This document shows positions 1 through 9,671 of a DNA stretch of 64,000 nt, one piece after another. A program made the translations under genes and the position numbers. The notes under the pieces are model-generated. The model did no database searches and was not told the DNA's origin. It saw only the letters and a program-made list of their open reading frames with translations. The stretch covers positions 1 to 64,000 of the forward strand of contig JAQYWC010000066.1 of NCBI GenBank assembly GCA_030145245.1. Direction: 5' to 3'. Positions within the stretch are counted from its first letter, which is position 1, and every line of letters begins with the position of its first letter. This stretch comes from Desulfobacterium sp. (GTDB lineage: Bacteria > Desulfobacterota > Desulfobacteria > Desulfobacterales > Desulfobacteraceae).

Positions 1-5
1 AAGAG

Positions 6-2006
6 ATGAAGCGATTCAAATCCATTGGTTTCAAACTTGTAGCCGGAGGCATCCTGGTTGTCCTGATCCCCCTCCTCATCGTGGGCCTTGTGTCCATCAA
101 CAAATCTTCTGACGCCCTGACAACCCTTTCAAAAGCCAAGGTACAGGATGCAGCCAAGGATATGGGCCAGCTCACCTACAACATCCTTGCCGCCAATCTC
201 ACCCAGGTAAAGCTCTTTTCGGAAGAAAAGCTTACTATTAAGACAGTGACCCGGATAAACGGAGGCGAGGCCGAAGACCCGTCCCTGATCCTTTCAGAGC
301 TGTACCAGGATTTCAAGGCCAAGTTTGGTCACTTGGGAAGCGAATGTTTCGGAATCTTTGTGACCGATTTAAAGGGCAACGGGCTCACCGGAGTCAAGGA
401 GGGGGGATCCGAATATAAGGGATTCAATGTGGCAGACCGGGACTACTTCAAAAGGGCGGTGAGTTCGGGTAAGGCTGCCATGGGAAATATGGTTCGCTCC
501 AAGTCCACGGGAGAACTGATCACTGTTGCCTGCGCTCCCATCCGCTCCTCCCTGGGAAATTTGGTTGGAACGGTTGCCATCGTCTCCAAGGCAAACGCAT
601 TTACAAACCTGATCCAAAGCCGGAAGATCGGCACCACCGGCTACGGATTCATGGCCGACAAGAACGGCATCATCGTGGCCCACCCCATTGAGAAGAACAT
701 CCTGACCCTCAACATAAAAACGCTCAAGGGCATGGAGAGCTTTGTCCAAAAAATGCTCTCCGGTCAAAACGGGGTGGAAGAGTACACCTATAACAAGGTA
801 GACAAAATCGCGGGCTACGCGGCCGTTGGAATCAACGACTGGTATATCGCCACCACCCAGGACGCCCATGAGTTCCTGGCTGCTGCCCACGCCATCCGTA
901 ACTCAGCCCTTCTCATCGGGAGCATCGCCATCGCCATCACCATCGCTTTGATTCTTGTTCTCTCCAAAGCTATTGTCAGCCCCCTTAACAAGGCGGTGGA
1001 GGGGCTCAAGGACATTGCAGAAGGCGAAGGGGATCTCACCATGCGCCTTGGAGTGACAAGCCAGGATGAGATCGGGGAGCTTGCCACCTGGTTCAACACC
1101 TTTATCGATAAACTCCAGACCATCATCAAGCAGATCGGAGAGAATGCCACAAGCGTGAGCGAGTCCTCCACAGAGCTGTCGGACATTGCGGCCCAGATGT
1201 CTACAGGGGCGGAAAACACGGCCACCCGGGCGACCAGTGTGGCCGCCGCAACCGAGGAGATGAGCGCCAATTTAAGCTCTGTGGCAGCTGCCATGGAAGA
1301 GTCGTCAACCAACACAACCATGGTGGCGGCAGCTTCGGAAGAGATGAGCTCCACCATCAACGAGATCGCCCAGAATGCGGAAAAGGCAAGATCCATCTCC
1401 TCAGAAGCGGTGAATAAATCCGCCAGCGCCTCCGGCAGGATGGCGGAACTGGGCAAGGCGGCCCAGGCAATCGGCAGGGTGACCGAGACCATCACCGATA
1501 TCTCCGAGCAGACCAACCTGCTGGCCCTGAACGCCACCATTGAGGCGGCAAGGGCCGGGGAGGCCGGCAGGGGGTTTGCCGTGGTGGCAAACGAGATCAA
1601 GGATCTGGCACTTCAGACGGCCAAGGCAACCCTGGATATCAAGACCCAGATCGAAGAGGTACAACAATCCACAGCACAGTCCCTCACCGAGATCACCGAG
1701 ATCGCAACCGTGATCAACGGAGTCAACGACATCGTTGGCACCATTGCCGCGGCAGTGGAGGAGCAGTCATCGGCAACAGAGGAGATCGCAAACAACATCA
1801 ACCAGGCCTCCCAGGGAATCCAGGAAGTCAACGAGAACATCAGCCAAAGCTCATCTGTGGCGGAAGAGATCACCCAGGACATCACCCAGGTGAACACCGA
1901 GGCCGCAGAGATGTCCAACAACAGTAACCAGGTGAGAACAAGTGCGGAATATTTGAACGAAATGTCCACCCAGCTCGGAGACATCGTGGGCAAGTTCAAG
2001 GTTTAG
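6..2006 (+). CDS. Methyl-accepting chemotaxis protein (dCache-type chemoreceptor)
   Basis: This is a full-length transmembrane chemoreceptor that senses a periplasmic ligand and signals to CheA/CheW. Residues about 8-31 form the first membrane segment. A periplasmic region of about 265 residues of dCache type follows, with the typical motif FNVADRDYF. The second membrane segment is at about 297-320, then a HAMP linker and a long cytoplasmic coiled coil. The conserved hairpin tip is present at about 500-525 ([20 protein letters not shown]). No C-terminal CheR-binding pentapeptide is seen. The ATG lies five bases from the window edge, so upstream signals cannot be judged. Two solute-binding protein genes follow after only 9 bp, which suggests one transcript and possibly ligand presentation to this receptor. 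The last point is inference. Confidence 0.95.
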   Translation: MKRFKSIGFKLVAGGILVVLIPLLIVGLVSINKSSDALTTLSKAKVQDAAKDMGQLTYNILAANLTQVKLFSEEKLTIKTVTRINGGEAEDPSLILSELYQDFKAKFGHLGSECFGIFVTDLKGNGLTGVKEGGSEYKGFNVADRDYFKRAVSSGKAAMGNMVRSKSTGELITVACAPIRSSLGNLVGTVAIVSKANAFTNLIQSRKIGTTGYGFMADKNGIIVAHPIEKNILTLNIKTLKGMESFVQKMLSGQNGVEEYTYNKVDKIAGYAAVGINDWYIATTQDAHEFLAAAHAIRNSALLIGSIAIAITIALILVLSKAIVSPLNKAVEGLKDIAEGEGDLTMRLGVTSQDEIGELATWFNTFIDKLQTIIKQIGENATSVSESSTELSDIAAQMSTGAENTATRATSVAAATEEMSANLSSVAAAMEESSTNTTMVAAASEEMSSTINEIAQNAEKARSISSEAVNKSASASGRMAELGKAAQAIGRVTETITDISEQTNLLALNATIEAARAGEAGRGFAVVANEIKDLALQTAKATLDIKTQIEEVQQSTAQSLTEITEIATVINGVNDIVGTIAAAVEEQSSATEEIANNINQASQGIQEVNENISQSSSVAEEITQDITQVNTEAAEMSNNSNQVRTSAEYLNEMSTQLGDIVGKFKV

Positions 2007-2015
2007 GAGCCCTGT

Positions 2016-2774
2016 ATGAAAAAGATTATGCTTTTCGGAGCACTTCTTATTTTGCTACTCCCTTCAGCCCGGGCGGGAACAGAACCGCTGATATTCAACA
2101 CCCAGGATTTTAAGCCCTTTAGCTACGCGGCAAACGGTGTTGTTTCAGGACCCGGAGCCGATATCATAAGAAAGGTTTGTGAAACCATGGGCACAGCCTG
2201 TTCGCTCAGGCTGCGGCCCTGGCCCCGGGCCCAGCATGAAGTAAGGCAGGGAAAAGCAAACGCCATGTTTGTTATCGGTTGGAACCGGGAACGCTCCCAA
2301 TGGTTGCATTTCAGCACCCCCATTTTTATTGCGAGATACGGATTTTTCGTTCGGAAGGACAACCCCCTTGATTTCAAGGAGGTCAACGATATCAAGGGGT
2401 ACACCGTATGTGTCTATGGCCCGTCCAGTACTTCGAACAATCTTGACATGATAAAGAAAAAGATCAAGGATCTCACCATTGACATGACCATCCAGGATGA
2501 ATTTGCTTTCAAAAAACTGTCCGGCAGACAAAGTATCGATGCTGTTTATTCGAACAGGGATGTCGGTTATAAACTGATCAAACAACTTGGTCTCACCAAC
2601 ATCCGATACAGCGGAGACCACCTTAAAAAAGATTACTATATCGGTTTTTCAAAACAGTTCAATGATAAGGCGGTTGTGGATCTGTTTAACACTACCTATC
2701 TAAAGCTTTACAAAAACGGATCGATCCGGGAACTGCTAGAACAATACGCAATGAAACCTGTACCCATCGAGTAA
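2016..2774 (+). CDS. Periplasmic family-3 solute-binding protein, copy 1
   Basis: This is a secreted SBP_bac_3-type protein of 252 residues, the fold of amino-acid-binding proteins. A signal peptide ends at about residue 20 (PSARA/GTEP). The mature part has the usual two-lobe pattern: an N-terminal NTQDFKPFSY segment, GADIIRKVCETMG, and a C-terminal DAVYSNRDVGYKL segment. It begins 9 bp after the chemoreceptor stop codon. No permease or ATPase gene accompanies it, so a sensory or scavenging role is as likely as transport. It is a close paralogue of the next gene, and the substrate cannot be read from sequence. Confidence 0.88.
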   Translation: MKKIMLFGALLILLLPSARAGTEPLIFNTQDFKPFSYAANGVVSGPGADIIRKVCETMGTACSLRLRPWPRAQHEVRQGKANAMFVIGWNRERSQWLHFSTPIFIARYGFFVRKDNPLDFKEVNDIKGYTVCVYGPSSTSNNLDMIKKKIKDLTIDMTIQDEFAFKKLSGRQSIDAVYSNRDVGYKLIKQLGLTNIRYSGDHLKKDYYIGFSKQFNDKAVVDLFNTTYLKLYKNGSIRELLEQYAMKPVPIE

Positions 2775-2816
2775 GCCCCGGAAACGAAACCGCTTGTTGA
2801 CCCAAGGAGCCGCCAT

Positions 2817-3590
2817 ATGAAAAGAATTCTGCTTTTCGGAGCCCTTTTTATTTTGTTACTCCCTTCATCCCGGGCTGGAACTGAGCCGCTGAGATTCAAC
2901 ACCCAGGACTTTAAGCCCTACAGTTACGAGGTAAACGGGGTTGTTTCCGGCCCCGGAGCCGATATCATAAGAAAGGTTTGTGAAACCATGGGCACAGCCT
3001 GTTCGTTCAGGCTGCTGCCCTGGCCCCGGGCCCAGCATGAAGTAAGGAAGGGAGAGGCAAACGCCATGTTTGTTATCGGTTGGGACCGGGAACGCTCCCA
3101 ATGGTTGCTTTTCAGTCCCCCTGTTTTTGTTGCGGAATACGGTTTTTTCGTTCGAAACGACAACCCCCTTGACTTCAAGGAGGTCAACGATATCAAGGGA
3201 TACACCGTATGCGTCTATGGGCCCTCCAATACGTCGAACACCCTTGGAATGATCAAAAAAGAGATCAAGGATCTGACCATTGACATGACCACCCAGGATG
3301 AATCCGCCTTTAAAAAACTGTCCAGCAGAAAAAGTATCGATGCTGTTTATTCAAACAGGGATGTCGGTTATGCAATGATAAAACAGCATGCGCTCACCAA
3401 CATTCGATACAGCGGATGTCACCTCAAGGTGAAGTACTATATCGGTTTTTCAAAACAGTTCAATGATAGGGCGGTTGTAGAACTGTTTAACACTACCTAT
3501 CTAAAGCTTTATAAAAACGGATCTATCCGGGAGCTGTTAGAACAATACTCAATGGAGCCTGCGCCCATCTGGGAACAGACCTTACCATAA
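2817..3590 (+). CDS. Periplasmic family-3 solute-binding protein, copy 2
   Basis: This 257-residue paralogue of the preceding gene is alignable from end to end, with most residues identical. The signal peptide is again about 20 residues (PSSRA/GTEP). Differences are scattered, for example NNLDMIKKK versus NTLGMIKKE and GDHLKKDYY versus GCHLKVKYY, and the C-terminus carries a few extra residues. An AAGGAG ribosome site lies upstream of the ATG. The arrangement indicates a recent tandem duplication with early divergence, possibly in ligand specificity. Confidence 0.88.
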   Translation: MKRILLFGALFILLLPSSRAGTEPLRFNTQDFKPYSYEVNGVVSGPGADIIRKVCETMGTACSFRLLPWPRAQHEVRKGEANAMFVIGWDRERSQWLLFSPPVFVAEYGFFVRNDNPLDFKEVNDIKGYTVCVYGPSNTSNTLGMIKKEIKDLTIDMTTQDESAFKKLSSRKSIDAVYSNRDVGYAMIKQHALTNIRYSGCHLKVKYYIGFSKQFNDRAVVELFNTTYLKLYKNGSIRELLEQYSMEPAPIWEQTLP

Positions 3591-3666
3591 GGCGGTCCGC
3601 ACTTTTCCCGGTGGGGCTGCCAGGCAAAAAAGAGCGGACGCAACCGGATCGTAAACAATCCCTGAC

Positions 3667-4062
3667 CTATTCAACCTCCACATGGGGCTTAATGTCAAGA
3701 ATCGGGGTCCCGTCCAGCATGTCGATACCTTTTACCCGGATCGTACAACCTTCGATATCCAACACCTGAACAACGCTCATCCCCAAAGGGTTGGGCCGCT
3801 TTGGGGAGCAGGTGCTGAACAACCCTGTCCGCTCCCCTGTTTTGGGAGGCGTCTGCACCAGATACTTGGGCTCAAACCCGGGGCTCTTGTTAAACCAGAA
3901 AAACACGACGATCTTCTGGCCCGCCCGGATGTTCCTGAGCCCCTCCAGATACTGGTGGTCAATGTGAATTGTCCCCTCTTCATCTGAAACCGACCAGTGC
4001 CTGGGAACCTTGGTGGCCTGGGTTTCCATGTAACCAATGGGTGTGAAAGTTATTGTCTCCAA
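3667..4062 (-). CDS. TsaA/TrmO-family tRNA (N6-adenine-37) methyltransferase
   Basis: This 131-residue protein belongs to the TsaA-like (UPF0066) family, whose characterised member TrmO methylates N6-threonylcarbamoyladenosine in tRNA. The N-terminal FTPIGYMET start and the signature CSPKRPNPLGMSVV near residues 85-98 are clear, followed by the usual LDGTPILDIKP motif. It is shorter than E. coli TrmO because it lacks the C-terminal domain, which is normal in many bacteria. It follows hypE by 14 bp on the same strand and probably shares its transcript. The substrate of the short form is not established here. Confidence 0.85.
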   Translation of the reverse strand: METITFTPIGYMETQATKVPRHWSVSDEEGTIHIDHQYLEGLRNIRAGQKIVVFFWFNKSPGFEPKYLVQTPPKTGERTGLFSTCSPKRPNPLGMSVVQVLDIEGCTIRVKGIDMLDGTPILDIKPHVEVE

Positions 4063-4076
4063 CGGTCCCTCCTTGT

Positions 4077-5087
4077 TTAACAGATTCTCGGAAGCTGCTC
4101 TCCTGTCAACATGTCGATGATCCTCGATCCTCCGATGGTTGTCTCCAGGAACACCTTTCCGGGATCCTCGGCAACCACCTCGCCGATGATAACGGCATCG
4201 GCTCCGAACTCATCCTGCTGTATGATCTCAAGGACCTTGTCGGCATCCCCGGGTGCCACAATGGCAAGGAGCTTGCCCTCGTTGGCAAGGTAGAGGGGAT
4301 CAAATCCCAACAGCTCGCACATGCCTGCAACAGCGCCCTTCACCGGAAGGGAGTCTTCAATAATCCGCATGCCGACGCCCGACTGGGAAGCGATCTCGTT
4401 CAGGGTGGTTCCCACCCCGCCCCGGGTGGGATCCCGGAGAACATGAACGTCCCCGCCCGACCCGATGATCTTCTCCACCATGGCGTTCAGGGGTGCGCTG
4501 TCCGTCTGGATATCGGAGCCGAACTTCAGCCCCTCCCTGGAACTCATGACGGTGACGCCGTGGTCGGCAATGGTGCCGCTGACGATAATTTTGTCACCGG
4601 GCTTTGCCATCTGGCCGGACACGTTAACGCCATCGGGAATGACGCCCACCCCGGAAGTGTTGATGAATATCTTATCGGCCTTGCCCTTTGGAACGACCTT
4701 GGTATCGCCTGTGACAACCATGACACCGGCTTTTTTGGCAGCCTCGCCCATGGTGCTAAGGATGGTTTTTAAATCCTCTGTGGGAAACCCCTCCTCGATG
4801 ATGAGTCCGACACTGAGATAAAGGGGTTTTGCCCCGCACATGGCAATGTCGTTGACCGTACCGTTGACGGCAAGGTCACCAATGTTGCCCCCGGGGAAAA
4901 AGATGGGGTCCACCACATAGGAATCCGTGGAAAAGGCAAGCCTCTGGCCGTTTATTTCAAGCTCCGCCCCGTCGTCAAGCTTTTCCAGCAGGGGATTGCT
5001 AAATGCCGGGAGAATCATCTCGGAAACCATGGAGTGGGAAATCTTCCCTCCGCTTCCGTGGTCCAGTACTACTGTTTCCTCTTTCAT
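4077..5087 (-). CDS. hypE: Hydrogenase maturation protein HypE (thiocarbamate dehydratase)
   Basis: HypE receives a carbamoyl group from HypF on its C-terminal cysteine and dehydrates it to the thiocyanate used for the CN ligands of NiFe hydrogenase. The protein is 336 residues, normal for the family. It has the N-terminal LDHGSGG motif, the PurM-like ATP-binding core with DPTRGGVGTTLNEIA, and the required terminal Cys in the ending PRIC. It lies in a hypC-F-D-E order on the minus strand. A 138-bp spacer containing a large perfect hairpin separates it from hypD, which may affect transcript continuity. Confidence 0.97.
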   Translation of the reverse strand: MKEETVVLDHGSGGKISHSMVSEMILPAFSNPLLEKLDDGAELEINGQRLAFSTDSYVVDPIFFPGGNIGDLAVNGTVNDIAMCGAKPLYLSVGLIIEEGFPTEDLKTILSTMGEAAKKAGVMVVTGDTKVVPKGKADKIFINTSGVGVIPDGVNVSGQMAKPGDKIIVSGTIADHGVTVMSSREGLKFGSDIQTDSAPLNAMVEKIIGSGGDVHVLRDPTRGGVGTTLNEIASQSGVGMRIIEDSLPVKGAVAGMCELLGFDPLYLANEGKLLAIVAPGDADKVLEIIQQDEFGADAVIIGEVVAEDPGKVFLETTIGGSRIIDMLTGEQLPRIC

Positions 5088-5115
5088 ATTGATTTTAACA
5101 CCTCTTTTATTATTA

Positions 5116-5207
5116 GGGGTCAGACTTAGCTTATTACGCTTTTTTATAAAAGCGTAATAAGCTAAGTCTGACCCCGTCTGTCAATGCAATAAGCTAAGCC
5201 TGACCCC
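5116..5207. repeat. Perfect 28-bp inverted repeat plus third partial copy (REP-like)
   Basis: Positions 5116-5143 begin GGGGTCAGACTTAGC and are matched perfectly by their reverse complement at 5148-5175, with a 4-base loop. A third, imperfect copy in the orientation of the right arm lies at 5186-5207 and reads CTAAGCCTGACCCC at its end. Elements with a GGGGTCAGRC core occur in environmental Desulfobacterota genomes and are often linked to REP-associated tyrosine transposases. No transposase is present here. The hairpin sits between hypD and hypE. Confidence 0.9.
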
Positions 5208-5225
5208 AGATGTCGTGCCCCCGTT

Positions 5226-6311
5226 TTAATTGTAGCGGTAATAGGCGGCGCAGGATCCTTCGCTTGAGACCATGCAGGGGCCAACGGGATGGGCCGGGGT
5301 GCAGGTGCGCTTGTAAAGGGGGCACTGCTCCGGGGTTTTCAGGCCCATGAGAATCTCGCCGCAGGCACACCCCTTTGGTTCTCCCACATCGGGCACCGTC
5401 AGGTCAAAGCGTTCCAACGCGTCAAACGAACGGAATTCGGGTTTCAGGGCCATGCCGCTTTCCGGAATCTCGCCGATGCCCCGCCAGGTGGCATCACAGG
5501 TCTCGAACACCTGGCCCATGATCGCTATGGCCTTGGTGTTCCCCGCCTGGGAAACAGCCCTGGGATAGGCATTTTCAAGGGCAGGCTTTCCTTCGGCCGC
5601 CTGTTTTGCCAGCATGAGAACAGCCGTGAGAATGTCCACCGGCTCAAACCCGGTAATCACCGACGGCACCTGGTATTGCTCAAACACCCCCCGGTAGCCA
5701 TCGGTCCCGGTGATCACCGAAACGTGGCCTGGAAGAATAAATCCGTCAATGGCAACCCCGGGGGTCTCCATGAGGGCCCCAAGGGCCGCGGGAGTTGTCT
5801 TGTGGGCGGAATGGACGGAGAAATTGGGAATATTTCTCTGCTGTGCCATGAGAATGGAGGCCGCCACCGTGGGTGTGGTGGTCTCAAACCCGACGGCGCA
5901 GAACACCACCTCCTTGTCCGGGTTTTCTGCCGCGATCTCCACGGCATCGAACACCGAATAGACGATCCTGACATCACATCCCTTTGCCTTCTCTTTTTGA
6001 AGGGAAGAGACCGTTCCCGGCACCCGCATGAGGTCGCCAAAGGTGGCAACGATGACATTCTCAAGGGAAGTCAGCGCAATAAAGCAGTCGATATCCCGCT
6101 GGGAGGTAACGCACACGGGGCAACCCGGCCCTGACAACAGAGTGATCTCCTCCGGCAGAACCGTTCGTATTCCATGGCGGAAGATGGACATGGTGTGGGT
6201 TCCGCACACCTCCATCAGCCTGATATTTCCGGTGGTGACACTTCGGATTGCTGCGGCAAGTTCCCTTGCAAGCTCACCGTCCCTGTACTCCTGAACATGT
6301 TTAATACTCAT
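5226..6311 (-). CDS. hypD: Hydrogenase maturation protein HypD (Fe-S scaffold)
   Basis: HypD binds a 4Fe-4S cluster and, with HypC, assembles the Fe(CN)2CO group of NiFe hydrogenases. The 361-residue protein shows the invariant CGTHT motif (C36-T40), GPGCPVC with C64 and C67, and the C-terminal cysteine-rich part with CACGEILMG, QCPLYKRTC and GPCMVSSEGSC. An AGGAG ribosome site precedes the ATG, 13 bp after hypF. All features expected for an active protein are present. Confidence 0.97.
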   Translation of the reverse strand: MSIKHVQEYRDGELARELAAAIRSVTTGNIRLMEVCGTHTMSIFRHGIRTVLPEEITLLSGPGCPVCVTSQRDIDCFIALTSLENVIVATFGDLMRVPGTVSSLQKEKAKGCDVRIVYSVFDAVEIAAENPDKEVVFCAVGFETTTPTVAASILMAQQRNIPNFSVHSAHKTTPAALGALMETPGVAIDGFILPGHVSVITGTDGYRGVFEQYQVPSVITGFEPVDILTAVLMLAKQAAEGKPALENAYPRAVSQAGNTKAIAIMGQVFETCDATWRGIGEIPESGMALKPEFRSFDALERFDLTVPDVGEPKGCACGEILMGLKTPEQCPLYKRTCTPAHPVGPCMVSSEGSCAAYYRYN

Positions 6312-6324
6312 TTACGACTCCTAT

Positions 6325-8631
6325 TCATCGCTCCTGCAATTTCATAGCTCCTGCAATCACTGCCTGGCCAAGGGAGATGCCACCGTCTCCGCAGGGGACC
6401 TGGGTGTGGGTGTATACGGTGAATCCCCGTTGCTCAAGCCCGAGGGATATCCCGCTTAAAATAGTCCGGTTGTTAAAGACGCCGCCGCTCAGGACGGCCT
6501 TGCTGATCCGGGTACGCTCCATAACCCGGGTTGCCGCCTCCACAAAGCTTTGGACAACAGCCCTGTGAAAACGACCGCCAATGGTGGATATGGGCTCTCC
6601 ATACATAAGATCGGCAACCACCCTGTGAAGACAGGGTGAAAAATCGATGGTCAGCATGCCGCTCTCATTGGTTGAAAGCTCCACCCCATACCCTTTTTCG
6701 GGCAGGGTTCCGGAAACCGCCTCAAGCTCCATGGCGGCCTGGCCCTCATATGAGACCCGGTTCCTGATGCCGGCAATGGCGGCCATGGCATCAAAGAGCC
6801 GGCCGCAGCTTGAAGTCATGGGCGAGTTGATCCCCTTATCCATCATCTGGATCAGGAACTGAAGCTTTGACGGATCAATCCCCCTGATAAAGGGAATATC
6901 AAGATCAACAACCCCTGCTCCCATGGCATGATAGAGCCAGGAGATACCCATGCGCCAGGGCTCTGTCACGGCAAAATCCGCCCCCGGCATGGGCACCTGT
7001 ACCAGGTGGGCCTGCCGCTCAAAACGGTCTTCCGTGCAGGTGAGAATCTCACCGCCCCAGATGGTGCCGTCCGTGCCCAGCCCGGTTCCGTCAAGGGTGA
7101 TGGCGATCACCTCTTCCCCAAGGCCGTTTTCGGCCATGCAGGAGACGGCATGGGCGTGGTGGTGCTGGACCCCAACGGTCTCAACCCCCTTCTGTTCACC
7201 GGCAAAAGAAGTGCTCATGTAACCGGGATGGAGGTCGTGGGCCACAATCCCGGGCGCGATGTCCAGGATGGTTTGAAGGTGGTCCACACTCTTTTTATAG
7301 AACCCAAAGGTCTTCTGGTTATCAAGATCCCCGATATGCTGGCTCAGGAAGGCCCGGTCCTCCTTGACAAGGCAGACCGTGCTCTTGAGCCCGCCGCCGC
7401 AGGCAAGCATGGGGGGAAACTTCTTTTTCAGCATCACGGGAAGGGGGGCATACCCCCGGGAACGCCGCAGAAACCGGGTTCCCTCCTGATACTGAACAAT
7501 ACTGTCATCGGCCCGGAAGTAGATGTCCCGGTTATGGAGAATAAAATAGTCGGCAATGTTGGCAAAGGCGTCAAGGGCATCGTCGTTATCTATGGAAAGG
7601 GGTTCCCCGCTCCTGTTGCCGCTGGTCATCACCAGGATGCCGGGCCCGCTGTCAAGGAGCAGATGGTGCAGGGGCGTGTAGGGCAGCATGACACCGAGAC
7701 GCTGGTTGTTGAAAGAGATCGCCCTGGGTAGGGGAACGCAATCGGGGTCCGTCTCTTCGTGCTTTTCAAGGAGCACGATGGGCCTGTGAAGGGAGGTCAA
7801 CAGCTCCTGCTCGGGTCCTGCAATCTTCACATGGGGTTTGATCGCTTCAAGATCCCTGGCCATCAGGGCAAAGGGTTTGTGGGGCCTGTTCTTCCGGGTT
7901 CGAAGCAGTTCAACCGCTGCCGGGTCAAAGGCATTTGCAGCAAGATGGAATCCACCAAGCCCCTTGACCCCGACGATGGCCCCCTGTTCCAAAAGACGGC
8001 CGGCGGCCTGTATGGGATCCCCTGCATCCAGGGGCACGCCCTGGTTGTCCACAAGCACGACCCCTGGCCCGCACCGTTCACAGGCATTAGGCTGGGCATG
8101 GAACCTGCGGTCTTCCGGATCATCATACTCTTTCTGGCACTCAGGGCACATGGGAAACACAGACATGGAGGTCTTGGCCCTGTCATAGGGAACATCCTGA
8201 ATAATGGTATAGCGGGGCCCGCAATTGGTGCAGTTGATAAAGGGGTAGCCAAAGCGCCTGTCGCCGGGATCGTTCATCTCATCAAGGCAATCCTGACACA
8301 CACAGACATCCGGGGGAATAAGAGCTGACCTTGAGGCATCGACTGAGCTGCTGGTAACGATCCTGAACGAGTCATAGCCTGTCACCCCGATCTTTTGGGC
8401 ATTGAGGGACGTCACCGATGCCAGGGGGGGACAATTCTCCCGGATCTCACGGCAACAGGGGTCTATTTTGCCCGGGTCGCCTTCGATGATCAGGGTCACC
8501 CCCTGGGGCGTGTTCAGCACCTCTCCGTTGAACCCGTACCGTTTTGCAAGCTGATAAACAAAGGGCCGGAACCCCACGCCCTGGACAACTCCGCAGATCT
8601 CGATCCTGGCTGCTGATGTTACATCATCCAT
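6325..8631 (-). CDS. hypF: Carbamoyltransferase HypF
   Basis: HypF makes carbamoyl-adenylate from carbamoyl phosphate and transfers it to HypE. Domain order is complete over 768 residues. An acylphosphatase domain comes first (VQGVGFRPF near residues 16-24). Two zinc motifs with paired CxxC follow (CVCQDC/CTNCG and CPECQ/CERCG). Then come a YrdC-like domain and a Kae1-like C-terminal domain with HHHAHAVSC and DGTGLGTDGTIWGGE. It lies 9 bp after hypC. No hypA or hypB is in the window, so these must be elsewhere if maturation is complete. Confidence 0.97.
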   Translation of the reverse strand: MDDVTSAARIEICGVVQGVGFRPFVYQLAKRYGFNGEVLNTPQGVTLIIEGDPGKIDPCCREIRENCPPLASVTSLNAQKIGVTGYDSFRIVTSSSVDASRSALIPPDVCVCQDCLDEMNDPGDRRFGYPFINCTNCGPRYTIIQDVPYDRAKTSMSVFPMCPECQKEYDDPEDRRFHAQPNACERCGPGVVLVDNQGVPLDAGDPIQAAGRLLEQGAIVGVKGLGGFHLAANAFDPAAVELLRTRKNRPHKPFALMARDLEAIKPHVKIAGPEQELLTSLHRPIVLLEKHEETDPDCVPLPRAISFNNQRLGVMLPYTPLHHLLLDSGPGILVMTSGNRSGEPLSIDNDDALDAFANIADYFILHNRDIYFRADDSIVQYQEGTRFLRRSRGYAPLPVMLKKKFPPMLACGGGLKSTVCLVKEDRAFLSQHIGDLDNQKTFGFYKKSVDHLQTILDIAPGIVAHDLHPGYMSTSFAGEQKGVETVGVQHHHAHAVSCMAENGLGEEVIAITLDGTGLGTDGTIWGGEILTCTEDRFERQAHLVQVPMPGADFAVTEPWRMGISWLYHAMGAGVVDLDIPFIRGIDPSKLQFLIQMMDKGINSPMTSSCGRLFDAMAAIAGIRNRVSYEGQAAMELEAVSGTLPEKGYGVELSTNESGMLTIDFSPCLHRVVADLMYGEPISTIGGRFHRAVVQSFVEAATRVMERTRISKAVLSGGVFNNRTILSGISLGLEQRGFTVYTHTQVPCGDGGISLGQAVIAGAMKLQER

Positions 8632-8640
8632 GACAATCGA

Positions 8641-8877
8641 TCAGGCCTCGCCGTCCTTGGTGACGAACCGAACCATATCCCGCATATCCTTGAGGGTCTG
8701 TTCGGCAACTTCCTCATCGATCCGTTCAATGGCAAACCCGGCGTGAACGATCACGTAATCCCCAATGCTGACATCATCCAGGAGCATCAGGCTCGCCTCC
8801 CGGGTTACTCCGTCCACATCTACTGTTGCAACTTGATCCTTAATCTCGACTATCCTCGATGGAACTGCAAGGCACAT
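8641..8877 (-). CDS. hypC: Hydrogenase maturation chaperone HypC
   Basis: HypC is a small chaperone (78 residues) that carries the iron centre with HypD to the hydrogenase large subunit. It starts with the diagnostic MCLAVP, with the essential Cys2, and continues with GDYVIVHAGFAIERID, typical of the HypC/HupF family. It is the first gene of the hypCFDE-trmO group. The spacer to the divergent gene at 9036 should hold the operon promoter, but no convincing -35/-10 pair was seen. Confidence 0.96.
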   Translation of the reverse strand: MCLAVPSRIVEIKDQVATVDVDGVTREASLMLLDDVSIGDYVIVHAGFAIERIDEEVAEQTLKDMRDMVRFVTKDGEA

Positions 8878-9035
8878 ACTTTTTTCCTATCTGCTAAGCT
8901 AACGTTCATTCAAATCAATACGCAATCCGGGATTATAACAGCATGTCCCATATGTTCAAGGAATTAATCGTTCCATGTCCAGATGTTTACTTTGACCTTT
9001 CCACCTGGTATAGTCCCCTGCCCATGGAGGAGACC

Positions 9036-9671
9036 ATGAATAAAACAGACAATCAGGAACGCCCCCTGTGGGAACAGCGGGCAATGGCTTTTGTCACGCG
9101 GTCGTTTCGGCAGTTGTGGGGAAAAAATAACGAAGATATGCTTGCCCGGCTTTTCAACCAGGGGTTGAGCAACCCGTTTGCAAGAACCCGGTTATTGGGG
9201 TGGAACAAGCACGGCCAGGCAAGAAAGCCCGAACCCTGGGGCATGGCCCCCACGGATGACAGCCCTGCCCTGTTGTTGCCCCAGGGCCTTGTGGTTCCTT
9301 ATATTGTGGACAAACGGCTTCGGAAGATCACCATCGTGGGCAAGGAAACCGTTGAGGTTCAGGGTGGCAGCCATGAGCCCATGGTTCTGGGCAACGAAGT
9401 CAAGGTGATCGCCCTTGTGCAGGACTGCATGGACGGCCTCTTTCTCTTCCAGGAGAAGGGGGAAAATCTAAGCGTCATCATCCCCTGCAGCCCGGCAGCC
9501 GAAGAGCCCCTGGACGCTGCTGCCCGAAAAAGGCTCTCCAATGCCTGCACGGTTCTCGTTTTTCACAAGGATTCAGACCGTAAAATCAACCTTTCCGGCC
9601 AGACCGTGGATATCAAATACGGGCACCCAAGTGAGCTTCCAGGCCTGTGCGCCCCCTTTCTCAAGGGTTGA
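9036..9671 (+). CDS. Toprim-like protein related to CHC2-type primases, zinc finger absent
   Basis: This protein of about 211 residues is not a recognised housekeeping gene. The segment NPFARTRLLGWNKHGQARKPEPWGM, then LLLPQGLVVPYI and LRKITIVG, resembles the middle of CHC2 zinc-finger/toprim primases carried by mobile elements in Desulfobacterota. The later region (VKVIALVQDCMDGLFLFQEKG) looks like a toprim domain in which expected acidic residues are partly replaced. The CHC2 zinc finger is missing. A start at 9036 is preferred over 8943 because GGAGGAG lies just upstream. It overlaps the 3' end of the convergent toxin-like gene by 11 bp. Function unknown; a degenerate primase relative is the best guess. 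Confidence 0.6.
   Translation: MNKTDNQERPLWEQRAMAFVTRSFRQLWGKNNEDMLARLFNQGLSNPFARTRLLGWNKHGQARKPEPWGMAPTDDSPALLLPQGLVVPYIVDKRLRKITIVGKETVEVQGGSHEPMVLGNEVKVIALVQDCMDGLFLFQEKGENLSVIIPCSPAAEEPLDAAARKRLSNACTVLVFHKDSDRKINLSGQTVDIKYGHPSELPGLCAPFLKG

Noticed and set aside
815-1600. Long minus-strand open frame inside the chemoreceptor gene
   Set aside because: It is a shadow of a repetitive, GC-rich coding region; the plus-strand protein is an unmistakable chemoreceptor.
3594-3641. Hairpin GTCCGC...GCGGAC after the second solute-binding gene as a terminator
   Set aside because: The stem is short and interrupted and no T-run follows the right arm on the plus strand.
5289-6134. Plus-strand open frame of 281 codons opposite hypD
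   Set aside because: It is antisense to a fully conserved HypD and shows no domain or ribosome site.
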